This document shows positions 1 through 5,756 of a stretch of 9,875 nucleotides of DNA, in pieces; positions within the stretch are counted from its first letter, which is position 1, and each line of letters opens with the position of its first letter. Origin of the DNA: Hyphomicrobiaceae bacterium. GTDB lineage: Bacteria > Pseudomonadota > Alphaproteobacteria > Rhizobiales > JAKIUO01. The notes under the pieces were generated by a model. That model had not been told where the DNA came from. It saw only the letters and a list, made by a program, of their open reading frames with translations, and did not search any database. The DNA lies in NCBI GenBank assembly GCA_021647535.1, contig JAKIUO010000112.1, positions 1 to 9,875 of the forward strand, in the 5' to 3' direction. Both the position numbers and the translations under genes were made by a program.

Positions 1-2
1 TG

Positions 3-683
3 TTATTGGCCGCTATTGTCCCTTGCCTTGTGGACCGGCGCGAGCGGGTGCTTGATGCGGGTTGTGGCTGTGCGCCGATTGCTCTGTCCATTGCCACGAG
101 ATTTCCTCTGGCCCATATCACCGGCGTTGAGCGCGAGAGCAAAATTGTCGATCTGGCGAGACGAAATGTCGCTCATAACGATATGGAAAAGTCGATCTCG
201 ATCATCGAAGCAGACCTCATAAGACCGCTGGGTGAAATGCAGGGCGAGGGCGAAGAGCGCCGACTGGAGCCGCAAAGTTTTCAACATGTGGTGGCCAATC
301 CGCCTTTTTATCGTCATGATCAGTCGCGGGTTTGCAAGGATGAGCGTAAAAGTGCGGCCCATCGCCTGCAGGACGGGGAGTTGGCGCAGTGGATCAGGTT
401 TTTGACGGCCATGGCAGCCCCCAAAGGCAGTATCAGCCTGATTCATCGCCCCGAGGCGCTGCCCGAGCTCTTGGAGCTGTGCAAGGGGCGTTTTGGCGGC
501 TTGAAGATTGCCCCGGTGTTCTCAACCCCTGACAGTGCGGCCATTCGCATATTGGTGCAGGGTACAAAAGGTTCCCGAGCGCCACTGGCTTTGATGAAAG
601 GGGTCGTTTTGCGCGAAGAAGATGGCAGCTATAATGTGGATATGGAAGCGGTGTTGCGCGAGGGCAAACCGCTCAGGCTGTGA
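3..683 (+). CDS. tRNA1(Val) (adenine-37-N6)-methyltransferase-like protein (TrmN6/YfiC type), 5' partial
   Basis: This is a class I SAM-dependent methyltransferase of the 'methyltransferase small domain' group. The reading frame is open to the left edge, so the start lies outside the window. The first visible residues, LLAAIVP, resemble the DAVLLAA lead-in of this family, so probably only about 25-30 residues are missing. Counting from position 6, the SAM-binding motif I is DAGCGCAPIAL (residues 17-27), followed by an acidic ribose-binding region (GVERES, 40-45). The catalytic motif IV is NPPFYR (98-103), the NPP(F/Y) signature of N6-adenine and glutamine methyltransferases. TrmN6 enzymes methylate A37 of tRNA1(Val) in the cytoplasm. 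Family membership is clear, but the exact substrate is inferred. The gene ends 21 bp before the convergent stop at 705; I saw no clear terminator between them. Confidence 0.82.
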   Translation, partial: LLAAIVPCLVDRRERVLDAGCGCAPIALSIATRFPLAHITGVERESKIVDLARRNVAHNDMEKSISIIEADLIRPLGEMQGEGEERRLEPQSFQHVVANPPFYRHDQSRVCKDERKSAAHRLQDGELAQWIRFLTAMAAPKGSISLIHRPEALPELLELCKGRFGGLKIAPVFSTPDSAAIRILVQGTKGSRAPLALMKGVVLREEDGSYNVDMEAVLREGKPLRL

Positions 684-704
684 GTTAGGGGCAGCGCTGG
701 ATTA

Positions 705-1022
705 TCAGACTTTGTGCTTATCCTTTGGGTAAGGTTTCAGCCCTCGTAAAAAAATGCGTTCGGCTTTCAGGGCGTTGGCCAGCGCCATGTGGCGGTTGAT
801 ATCATAGCACCAGTGGCGGGCGCGACCACGGCGGCGTTCACTGGCGAGGGCTCTTTCAAGGCGGTCAATGATGTCTTTTGTGCCAGCTTTTCCAAAATCT
901 TCTATTTCACTGGGCCACAAGGCCAGCAGGGCGGGCAGATGGCGCAAGCGCTCATAGTGGTTTGCGCCTTCATGGGCCAGTTTTGTGAAAGAAGTGTTTT
1001 GAGCGGTGCTTTGTAATTTCAT
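705..1022 (-). CDS. Small DUF6477-like protein of unknown function
   Basis: A 105-residue, basic, helical protein. The pattern HYERLRHLPALL (about residues 22-33), a middle helix, ERRRG (62-66), then H-x-(M)ALANALKAERIFLR (78-94) matches my memory of the alphaproteobacterial DUF6477 family, which combines a YRRxRHLPRLL start, an RR-turn and a final ALxxEARLL helix. No catalytic residues, signal peptide or membrane segment are visible, and no function is established. The ATG at 1020-1022 is preceded on the minus strand by GAGGA with a 7-nt gap, a good ribosome binding site. It is transcribed away from the DnaA-C/DUF6456 pair and shares the AT-rich region 1023-1280 with it. The frame is convincing because of the family match and the ribosome site. 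The family name is tentative. Confidence 0.68.
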   Translation of the reverse strand: MKLQSTAQNTSFTKLAHEGANHYERLRHLPALLALWPSEIEDFGKAGTKDIIDRLERALASERRRGRARHWCYDINRHMALANALKAERIFLRGLKPYPKDKHKV

Positions 1023-1070
1023 TTTGCTTTCCTCATCTATTACAAAGCACTATGGGCAATATTGAGGGTG

Positions 1071-1079
1071 TGGGGATAA
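1071..1079 (-). promoter_or_regulatory. DnaA-box-like 9-mer (one mismatch)
   Basis: The minus strand reads TTATCCCCA, which differs from the DnaA box TTATCCACA only at position 7. It lies 49 bp upstream of the DUF6477-like start. A second one-mismatch box, altered at the same position, lies at 1170-1178. A single near match would be unremarkable. Two in one divergent promoter region next to a DnaA-domain-IV gene are worth recording, but binding is not shown. Confidence 0.25.
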
Positions 1080-1145
1080 ATTCCTAATATGGAGTTCGAT
1101 GCTATTCGTTAGAAAAAGCCCTATTACACGCGTAAAAAATAAGTA

Positions 1146-1153
1146 TTAACCAT
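1146..1153 (+). promoter_or_regulatory. CtrA-like half site TTAACCAT
   Basis: The 8-mer TTAACCAT is followed directly by a second TTAA (1153-1156). Alphaproteobacterial CtrA recognises TTAA-N7-TTAAC, and from memory an 8-mer variant TTAACCAT has been described in rhizobia. The spacing here is not the canonical N7. The site is 45 bp upstream of the possible -35 element at 1191. It is a weak, sequence-only call, plausible because the downstream gene has a replication-type DNA-binding domain. Confidence 0.25.
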
Positions 1154-1169
1154 TAAATACAATTATTAC

Positions 1170-1178
1170 TTATCCTCA
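1170..1178 (+). promoter_or_regulatory. DnaA-box-like 9-mer (one mismatch)
   Basis: TTATCCTCA differs from the DnaA box TTATCCACA at position 7 only. It lies 103 bp upstream of the gene whose product consists mainly of a DnaA domain IV, the domain that reads such boxes. It could be an autoregulatory site or a DnaA site; chance is not excluded. Confidence 0.28.
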
Positions 1179-1190
1179 TGGGGGGATATA

Positions 1191-1222
1191 TTGACTATTT
1201 TATTATTTAAGAGGAATATAAT
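1191..1222 (+). promoter_or_regulatory. Possible sigma-70-type promoter of the DnaA-C/DUF6456 pair
   Basis: A -35-like TTGACT (1191-1196) and a perfect TATAAT (1217-1222) lie in a markedly AT-rich stretch upstream of the start at 1281. The spacer is 20 bp, longer than the usual 16-18, so one of the two boxes may not be used as written. Transcription would start near 1229 and leave a leader of about 50 nt. Confidence 0.35.
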
Positions 1223-1280
1223 CCTATATTCTGTTTTCGTGGTGGGAACACTCAGATGGTGAAACCATAGGGAATGAATA

Positions 1281-1739
1281 ATGAAAGAAGAAGTGCTCGT
1301 CGCGTCCTCATATTGCGCGAAAATACCTGAAAATAATTTGCGGACCACTGGGGCCAGAACGCTACTTAGCGGAGTTGCTGAGCGCGAGCGCGAGTGCGAA
1401 CTGGCCGGGCGGGCATTGCATCGTTTTTTGCTCGAACTTGTTGGTCTTGTTTACCATGTTGAGCTGGCAGAACTCCTGTCACCGACGCGGGGGCGCAAGA
1501 ACACAGCGTTTGCACGCCAGATTGCCATGTATCTGGCTCATACGACGGGGGGGCTTTCCTTGTCGAGCGTTGGACGATTATTTGGGCGAGATCGCACCAC
1601 GGTTTCCCATGCCTGCGCCCTTGTCGAAGATGCGCGCGATGAGCCGATATTTGATCGCACGCTTTCCCATCTGGAAAGCACGATCTCGTGTCAAATGGAG
1701 CTGTTTCGTCTCTTTAGTCGCAAGGAGGTCTCTTTGTGA
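1281..1739 (+). CDS. DnaA domain IV-only DNA-binding protein (Bac_DnaA_C helix-turn-helix)
   Basis: A 152-residue protein with a non-conserved N-terminal third followed by a DnaA C-terminal domain. ELLSPTR (64-70), ARQIAMYLA (78-86) and SLSSVGRLFGRDRTTVSHA (93-111) correspond to the box-reading helix-turn-helix and signature of DnaA domain IV. Replication DnaA carries RDHTTV; here the histidine is arginine (R105), so base contacts may differ. The AAA+ ATPase and DnaB-interaction domains are absent, so it cannot itself act as an initiator. It more likely binds DnaA-box-like sites as a regulator or competitor (inference). The ATG at 1281 follows AGGGA with a 7-nt gap. The stop overlaps the GTG of the DUF6456 gene, so the two form a translationally coupled pair, an arrangement I recall from many Hyphomicrobiales. 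Confidence 0.85.
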   Translation: MKEEVLVASSYCAKIPENNLRTTGARTLLSGVAERERECELAGRALHRFLLELVGLVYHVELAELLSPTRGRKNTAFARQIAMYLAHTTGGLSLSSVGRLFGRDRTTVSHACALVEDARDEPIFDRTLSHLESTISCQMELFRLFSRKEVSL

Positions 1740-2569
1740 GCACACGGGAAAACAATAAAAAATTCGTCAAACAGCTTCGTGGACTTTTGCGCGCACTGAT
1801 CCGTGACCATGCTGTTCTGGTGGGGCGCTTAAAGGATGGTCAACTGGAAGTTCGCGTGCAGCAGCAGGGGCAAGCAACATGTGTGCTGCAGCCATCGGCT
1901 CAGCTTGTCGAACGCGCCATTGGCGAAGATCTCTTGCATAAAAAGCCATCTGGTTGGGTGATTTCAAAAGCGGGTCGCATGGCGCTGCGGCGCATGTTGG
2001 CAGGAGCCGAGCCTTTTGCCGCGCAGCACCAGCAACGAAAAAGGGGCAGGCGTGAGGTCGATGGTGCGGTGCAAGGCGTGCTGGTCAATGACTGCTCGAC
2101 ACCGCTGGGCTGGTTGGCGCGGCGCAAGGATGCGAGCGGTGAGCCGTTGATCTCAAAGAACGCATTTGCCGCCGGGGAACGGTTGGCCCGTGATTTTCAG
2201 TTCGCTGGCATGGTGTCACGCGTCACCTCAAACTGGGCTGCGCCGGGAACGGGCGGGCAAAGGCGCAGCGCTCCAGGAGATGGAGCTGAAATATCCGACA
2301 ACAGGCTGGCAGCGCGCCAACGCGTGCGCAATGCCATCGCGCAGGTCGGACCAGAGCTTGGCGGCCTGTTGCTCGATATTTGTTGTTATCATATTGGCCT
2401 TGGCGCTATTGAAAAAAAACGCAACTGGCCCCGGCGTTCGGGCAAGGTCATTTTGCAAATCGCTCTGGATCGTCTGGCGGATCATTATGGTATGAAACCA
2501 AGGCCCGCGCAAAAGGAGGGCGCGTCGCGCATCAGCCATTGGGGCGATGAAGGCTACAAGCCTTCTTGA
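1736..2569 (+). CDS. DUF6456 domain-containing protein
   Basis: A 277-residue protein of the alphaproteobacterial DUF6456 family. The recognisable blocks are TPLGWLARRKDASGEPLIS (122-140), AAGERLARDF (145-154), RVTSNW (162-167), AARQRV (192-197), VGPELGGLLLDICC (204-217) and WPRRSGKVILQIALDRLADHYG (231-252). The N-terminal half is variable and includes a basic stretch, QQRKRGRRE (99-107). A wing-like IGEDLLHKKPSGWVISKAGRMALRR (62-86) suggests a winged-helix DNA-binding fold (inference). No enzymatic motif is visible and the role is unknown. The start is a GTG whose last two bases form the upstream stop (GTGA overlap). A strong AAGGAGG at 1722-1728 sits 7 nt before it, so the start is well supported. 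Coupling to the DnaA domain IV protein suggests a joint regulatory role. Confidence 0.85.
   Translation: MSTRENNKKFVKQLRGLLRALIRDHAVLVGRLKDGQLEVRVQQQGQATCVLQPSAQLVERAIGEDLLHKKPSGWVISKAGRMALRRMLAGAEPFAAQHQQRKRGRREVDGAVQGVLVNDCSTPLGWLARRKDASGEPLISKNAFAAGERLARDFQFAGMVSRVTSNWAAPGTGGQRRSAPGDGAEISDNRLAARQRVRNAIAQVGPELGGLLLDICCYHIGLGAIEKKRNWPRRSGKVILQIALDRLADHYGMKPRPAQKEGASRISHWGDEGYKPS
2549..2565. other. Perfect 7-bp hairpin at the 3' end of the DUF6456 gene
   Basis: GAAGGCT and AGCCTTC flank a 3-nt loop, overlapping the last codons of the DUF6456 gene and ending 1 bp before its stop codon. It is the only strong hairpin between the converging DUF6456 and recQ genes. Neither strand has a T-run after it, so it does not qualify as a standard intrinsic terminator. 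Confidence 0.35.
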
Positions 2570-2610
2570 AGCGCTCTCCTTCCAGAAGCGCCCTCCTTCC
2601 AGAAGCGCTT
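2567..2610. repeat. 17-bp tandem repeat between converging genes
   Basis: The unit agaagcgcYctccttcc occurs at 2567-2583 and 2584-2600, and a third partial copy begins at 2601. The first two copies differ at two bases. The array starts in the DUF6456 stop codon and runs towards the recQ stop (2628). Each unit carries GAAGCGC, so the array can pair into alternative AAGCGC/GCGCTT hairpins. Copy number may vary by slippage. No function is evident. Confidence 0.7.
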
Positions 2611-2627
2611 TGGCAAGGGCGGCAGCA

Positions 2628-4754
2628 TTAGGCGATTTCGGCCAGCAGACATTTGAGGATGCCATATTCATAGCGGCCATCCAATGCATCATAGGCGGGT
2701 TTGAGTTTGCCTTCTTCCAGCGTGTTTTTGTCTTCGAAGGCGGCGAGGATTTCGTCCTGCTCGGGTTGGTCGAGGGTGAGGACTTCGTCTGCTTCAACGA
2801 GGCCCGCTTCAATGCCTTGGGCAAAATGCTCGTAGATGGTCGACAGGGTGACATCACGTTGTTTGGCGATATCGATGGCGCTTTTACCTTCAATATGCAG
2901 GCCAAGAGTTTCGTTGATGGTGTCCGAGAGCTTGTTGTCGAGGCGCTTGTCAAACGGTGTTTTATCAATGACCTTCATGAATTTGCGGCCATAGCGCTTC
3001 AGCTTGCTGTCGCCAACGCCGCTGACTTGCAGGAAATCGCTATCAGACAGCGGGCGGCGCTGCGCCATTTCCAGCAGGCTGGCATCGGAAAACACCACAT
3101 AAGGTGGCACATTCTGTTCGGCAGCGAGGGCAGTGCGCAGCTCGCGCAGGGCTTCGAACAAGGGGCGGGCGGCAAAAGGCAGGGCATCGCTGGCCTGGCG
3201 GTTGCGGGCGCGTTTTTCTTTGCGGGCTGGCTTGATATTTTTGCGCAGGGTGAATTCCAGTTCGCCCTTCAAATAGGGATGGGCCTTGTCGGTGAGTTTG
3301 ATCGAGCCATAATTTTCCTGATCGGCAAAAAGGCAGCCACGCGAGATAAGCTGGCGGAAAACGGCGCGCCATTCCACCATGGAAAGTTCTGAGCCGATGC
3401 CAAAAGTGCTTTGCCGATTGTGGCCGAACTGTAAAATGCGGTCAGTTTCCTTGCCGCGTAACACGTCAATCAGATAGGCGACGCCAAAACGCTGTTCGGT
3501 GCGATAAACGCAGGACAGGGCTTTTTGGGCATCGACGCGGGCGTCTCTGGTTTCGGGCGGGTTCAGGCAATTATCGCAATTGCCGCAGGGCTCAGCCAGT
3601 TCTTCATCGAAGTAGGCCAGAATGTCCTGGCGGCGGCAGCTTGTGGTTTCACACAGGCCGAGCATGGCGTTCAGCTTGTCGTGCAGTATCTTTTTTTGCA
3701 GCTCGCTGGCCTCGCCACTATCGGTCATCTGACGCAGCATGATGACGTCCTGCAACCCGTAAGACATCCAGGCATTGGCGGGTTGACCATCGCGTCCGGC
3801 GCGGCCCGTTTCCTGATAATAGGCTTCGATGTTTTTGGGCAGGTTGAGATGGGCGACAAAGCGCACATCGGGCTTGTCGATGCCCATGCCAAAGGCGATG
3901 GTGGCGACAATGATCACCCCTTCCTCGCGCAAAAACCGTTTTTGATTTTCAGCCCGTTGCTCCACCGGCAGGCGGGCATGATAGGGCAGGGCGTTGCGTC
4001 CCTTGAGCGCCAGGAAATTAGCGGTTTCCTCAACTTTTTTGCGCGACAGGCAATAGACGATGCCCGCATCTGTTGCGTGTTCATTTTCGATGAAACGCCA
4101 GAGCTGTTCGCGCCCGCCGCCGCCTTCATGGATATTATAGCGGATATTGGGGCGGTCAAATGAGGAGATGAATTGTTCGGCCTCACCAAGATCAAGCTCA
4201 TTGGTAATCTCCTCACGGGTGCGCTGGTCGGCTGTGGCGGTCAGGGCAATGCGCGGGATATCGGGGAATTTTTCGTGCAGCTGGCGCAACTGGCGATATT
4301 CCGGGCGAAAATCATGCCCCCACTGCGACACGCAATGCGCTTCATCAATGGCAAACAGCGATATTTTCGAGCGCTCCAGCAGGCGCATCATGCCCATGGT
4401 AACAAGGCGCTCGGGAGCCACATAGACAAGATCGAGATTGCCAGACGTCAGCGCCTCTTCGGTCTCGTTGCGCTCTTGAGGGGTGAGGGTTGAGTTTAAA
4501 AAAGCCGCTTTGATCCCAAGCAGGCGCAAAGCATCGACCTGATCCTGCATGAGCGCAATCAGCGGCGACACCACCACCGCGACGCCCTCGCGCACCAGCG
4601 CCGGGATCTGATAGCACAAAGACTTGCCACCGCCGGTCGGCATCAAAGCCATGACATCGCGACCCTCAATCAGCGCCTTGATGATGGGCTCCTGCTCCAG
4701 CCGGAAATTTTCGTAGCCAAAGGTTTTTTCAAGTATCTTTTTCGCGCGCTGCAT
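2628..4754 (-). CDS. recQ: ATP-dependent DNA helicase RecQ
   Basis: A full-length RecQ, a 3'-5' superfamily 2 helicase that acts in recombination repair and at stalled replication forks. Numbering from the upstream GTG at 4769 gives 713 residues. Visible motifs are Walker A MPTGGGKS (43-50), DEAH (142-145), TATA (177-180) and TGRAGRDG (321-328). The zinc-binding subdomain has C378, C395, C398 and C401. A winged-helix RQC region follows (about 410-510), then an HRDC domain (about 533-605) with VSGVGDSKLKRYG. Residues about 615-665 add a second helix-turn-helix (GLHIEGKSAIDIAKQRDVT), making the protein about 100 residues longer than E. coli RecQ. I prefer the ATG at 4752-4754 (708 residues), because GGAG lies 9 nt before it and the GTG has no good ribosome site. 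It converges with the DUF6456 gene. Confidence 0.96.
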   Translation of the reverse strand: MQRAKKILEKTFGYENFRLEQEPIIKALIEGRDVMALMPTGGGKSLCYQIPALVREGVAVVVSPLIALMQDQVDALRLLGIKAAFLNSTLTPQERNETEEALTSGNLDLVYVAPERLVTMGMMRLLERSKISLFAIDEAHCVSQWGHDFRPEYRQLRQLHEKFPDIPRIALTATADQRTREEITNELDLGEAEQFISSFDRPNIRYNIHEGGGGREQLWRFIENEHATDAGIVYCLSRKKVEETANFLALKGRNALPYHARLPVEQRAENQKRFLREEGVIIVATIAFGMGIDKPDVRFVAHLNLPKNIEAYYQETGRAGRDGQPANAWMSYGLQDVIMLRQMTDSGEASELQKKILHDKLNAMLGLCETTSCRRQDILAYFDEELAEPCGNCDNCLNPPETRDARVDAQKALSCVYRTEQRFGVAYLIDVLRGKETDRILQFGHNRQSTFGIGSELSMVEWRAVFRQLISRGCLFADQENYGSIKLTDKAHPYLKGELEFTLRKNIKPARKEKRARNRQASDALPFAARPLFEALRELRTALAAEQNVPPYVVFSDASLLEMAQRRPLSDSDFLQVSGVGDSKLKRYGRKFMKVIDKTPFDKRLDNKLSDTINETLGLHIEGKSAIDIAKQRDVTLSTIYEHFAQGIEAGLVEADEVLTLDQPEQDEILAAFEDKNTLEEGKLKPAYDALDGRYEYGILKCLLAEIA

Positions 4755-4796
4755 CTGGCTGTTCTCCACTGGCCTACTGTCCGAAAGGAGAATAGC

Positions 4797-4809
4797 GCAA
4801 AAGTTTTGC
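4797..4809. promoter_or_regulatory. Perfect palindrome upstream of recQ
   Basis: GCAAAA-G-TTTTGC lies 42 bp upstream of the preferred recQ start, inside the likely promoter region. Its symmetry and position fit an operator for a dimeric regulator, or simply a local hairpin. It does not match the alphaproteobacterial LexA box (GTTC-N7-GTTC), so SOS control is not indicated. Confidence 0.3.
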
Positions 4810-4854
4810 AGACGGGAAAAAGGGGACAGTTATGCACAGCCTGACCGCAGCAGT

Positions 4855-4963
4855 AGCGGCTATCGCCGCTGTCTTCGCCAGACGGGCTGCTTGTGCAGCA
4901 GGCACCAAAGGCCAGCCTTTGGAAACCTTTTTTGAGTATGGGGTCTGGGGACTGGTGTCATAC
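4855..4963 (+). repeat. Multi-stem intergenic repeat, copy A
   Basis: In this non-coding stretch four consecutive inverted repeats occur. They are AGCGGC-TATC-GCCGCT (4855-4870), GCTGC-TTGT-GCAGC (4886-4899), CCAAAGGC-CA-GCCTTTGG (4905-4922) and a terminal GTATG/CATAC (4936-4940 with 4959-4963). A diverged copy lies on the opposite strand inside 9007-9170. The two share the blocks TCGCCAG, ACCAAAGGC, TTTGGAAACC and TGGGGACTGGT in the same order and with the same stems. That identifies a dispersed repeat family rather than a gene. It occupies about a third of the 387-bp gap between recQ and tRNA-Gly. A translated reading frame exists across it, but I judge it spurious. Confidence 0.75.
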
Positions 4964-4971
4964 ACTTCGTC

Positions 4972-4991
4972 ATTCCCGCGTAGGCGGGAAT
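4972..4991 (+). repeat. dRS3/REP-like palindrome, copy 1
   Basis: ATTCCCGC-GTAG-GCGGGAAT is a perfect 8-bp inverted repeat with a 4-nt loop. It fits the ATTCCC-N8-GGGAAT pattern of dRS3-type elements, which are common between genes in many proteobacteria. It starts 9 bp after copy A of the multi-stem repeat ends. A second, inverted copy lies at 5101-5118. Confidence 0.8.
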
Positions 4992-5017
4992 CCAAGCAAG
5001 CTAATTTTAGGCGAACG

Positions 5018-5033
5018 TGTTCAAATTTGAACA
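5018..5033. other. Perfect 16-bp palindrome between the two dRS3-like elements
   Basis: TGTTCAAATTTGAACA is fully self-complementary with no loop. That favours a binding site for a symmetric protein over an RNA hairpin. It lies in an AT-rich stretch, with no promoter-proximal gene on either strand. GAAC/GTTC words recall LexA half sites, but the spacing and orientation differ from the alphaproteobacterial LexA box. Confidence 0.5.
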
Positions 5034-5100
5034 GGAGACTGCATTTTTTGCAAGGTTCGTTACAAAACACAAACAAATCACGAGTTGCAACCCGCATGGC

Positions 5101-5118
5101 TTCCCGCCTGCGCGGGAA
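5101..5118 (-). repeat. dRS3/REP-like palindrome, copy 2 (inverted)
   Basis: The plus strand reads TTCCCGC-CTGC-GCGGGAA. On the minus strand the loop is GCAG, so this copy matches copy 1 (loop GTAG) in reverse orientation. The pair brackets 109 bp. Copy 2 is the first strong hairpin downstream of tRNA-Gly, about 38 nt past its CCA end. No T-run follows, so it may protect or help form the tRNA transcript 3' end rather than act as a classic terminator. Confidence 0.75.
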
Positions 5119-5156
5119 AGACGGATAGAAATGTCTAAACTTGGCGCCTGTGGGGC

Positions 5157-5230
5157 TGGAGCGGGTGAAGGGAATCGAACCCTCGTATTCAGCTTGGGAA
5201 GCTGCTGCTCTGCCATTGAGCTACACCCGC
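5157..5230 (-). tRNA. tRNA-Gly (anticodon CCC)
   Basis: The minus strand folds into a complete 74-nt cloverleaf. The acceptor stem is GCGGGTG/CACCCGC, the D arm GCTC...GAGC, the anticodon loop TTCCCAA with anticodon CCC (reads GGG), and the T arm AGGGT-TCGATTC-CCTT. The discriminator is U73 and the CCA end is encoded. Its sequence closely resembles E. coli tRNA-Gly(CCC), including TTCCCAAGCT and ATACGAGGGTTCGATTCCCTT. The first anticodon-stem pair is a G/A mismatch, which I believe is normal for alphaproteobacterial copies. It is a single gene with its own promoter just upstream. Confidence 0.97.
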
Positions 5231-5239
5231 TTTGGTTTA

Positions 5240-5268
5240 AATCTAGCCAAGCACATTGAGACGGGCAA
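5240..5268 (-). promoter_or_regulatory. Promoter of tRNA-Gly
   Basis: On the minus strand TTGCCC (5263-5268) and TAGATT (5240-5245) are separated by exactly 17 bp. Transcription would begin around 5232, almost at the tRNA 5' end. The element occupies the gap between the glyoxalase gene and the tRNA, so the tRNA need not depend on read-through. Confidence 0.6.
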
Positions 5269-5276
5269 GTAAAAAC

Positions 5277-5717
5277 CTACCAGCTGCCAATGTTTTCCAT
5301 GGAGGACCAGGGTTCAATCGGTGCTAGCTTTTCGCCTTTTTGCAGTAGTTCGATTGAAATGCCATCGGGGGAGCGGATGAAGGCCATATAGCCATCGTGC
5401 GGCGGGCGGTTGATGGTGATGCCCTTGTCCAAAAGCTGCTGGCAGGTCTCGTAAATATTATCGACACCAAAGGCCAGATGGCCAAAATTACGGCCGCCTT
5501 GATAGTCTTCGCGGTCCCAGTTATGGGTGAGTTCAATCAGTGGTCTGTTATTTTCGCCAGCCTCTGGCTGGTCGCTGGGAGCGGCCAGAAAGAGCGTCGT
5601 GTAACGCCCCTTTTCGCTATCGCGCCGCCGCACCTCCACCATGCCAAGCGCCCCGCAATAAAAATCCAGAGATTTGTCAAGGTCACTGACTCGGACCATG
5701 GTATGCAAATAGTTCAT
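5277..5717 (-). CDS. gloA: Lactoylglutathione lyase (glyoxalase I)
   Basis: A 146-residue glyoxalase I, which isomerises the hemithioacetal of methylglyoxal and glutathione to S-lactoylglutathione in the cytoplasm. Two beta-alpha-beta-beta-beta modules are visible. All four metal ligands are present: H5 (LHTMVRV), E62 (LIELTHNW), H80 (FGHLAFGV) and E123 (SIELLQKG), matching H5/E56/H74/E122 of the E. coli enzyme. FYCGALGM (19-26) and RSPDGISIELL (115-125) are family signatures. The length suits the short, Ni/Co-preferring bacterial class. The ATG at 5715-5717 follows AAGGA with a 6-nt gap. It is divergent from the Uma2-family gene over a 77-bp control region and lies upstream of tRNA-Gly on the same strand. 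Confidence 0.95.
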   Translation of the reverse strand: MNYLHTMVRVSDLDKSLDFYCGALGMVEVRRRDSEKGRYTTLFLAAPSDQPEAGENNRPLIELTHNWDREDYQGGRNFGHLAFGVDNIYETCQQLLDKGITINRPPHDGYMAFIRSPDGISIELLQKGEKLAPIEPWSSMENIGSW

Positions 5718-5726
5718 GAGGTTTCC

Positions 5727-5756
5727 TTGCCGTTTCGGTCAAATTTCGTTTACAAT
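5727..5756 (+). promoter_or_regulatory. Probable promoter of the Uma2-family gene
   Basis: TTGCCG (5727-5732) and TACAAT (5751-5756) have an 18-bp spacer. This places the transcription start near 5763, about 32 nt before the ATG at 5795. The -35 box overlaps the ribosome binding site of the divergent glyoxalase gene, so the two control regions interlock. Confidence 0.45.

Noticed and set aside
1166..1348. Minus-strand 60-codon frame in the AT-rich control region
   Set aside because: It spans the promoter and the start of the DnaA-C gene, and has no family resemblance or ribosome site.
2228..2968. Minus-strand 246-codon frame overlapping DUF6456 and recQ
   Set aside because: It lies antisense to the conserved DUF6456 C-terminus and out of frame with recQ, has low-complexity Ser/Lys-rich sequence and shows no family match.
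3525..4163. Plus-strand 212-codon frame antisense to recQ
   Set aside because: It is antisense to the helicase and zinc-binding coding sequence, with composition typical of a shadow frame and no recognisable motif.
5013..5058. LexA (SOS) operator near recQ
   Set aside because: GAAC and GTTC words occur, but none has the alphaproteobacterial GTTC-N7-GTTC arrangement.
4832..5128. Plus-strand open frame of 98 codons across the recQ-tRNA gap
   Set aside because: It reads through copy A of the repeat and both dRS3-like palindromes. The SFPRRRESK stretch is simply the translation of a dRS3-type element, a known source of spurious proteins.
5157..5230. tRNA-Gly as an integration site for a mobile island
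   Set aside because: No integrase gene and no direct repeat of the tRNA 3' end were found nearby; the flanking genes are ordinary chromosomal genes.
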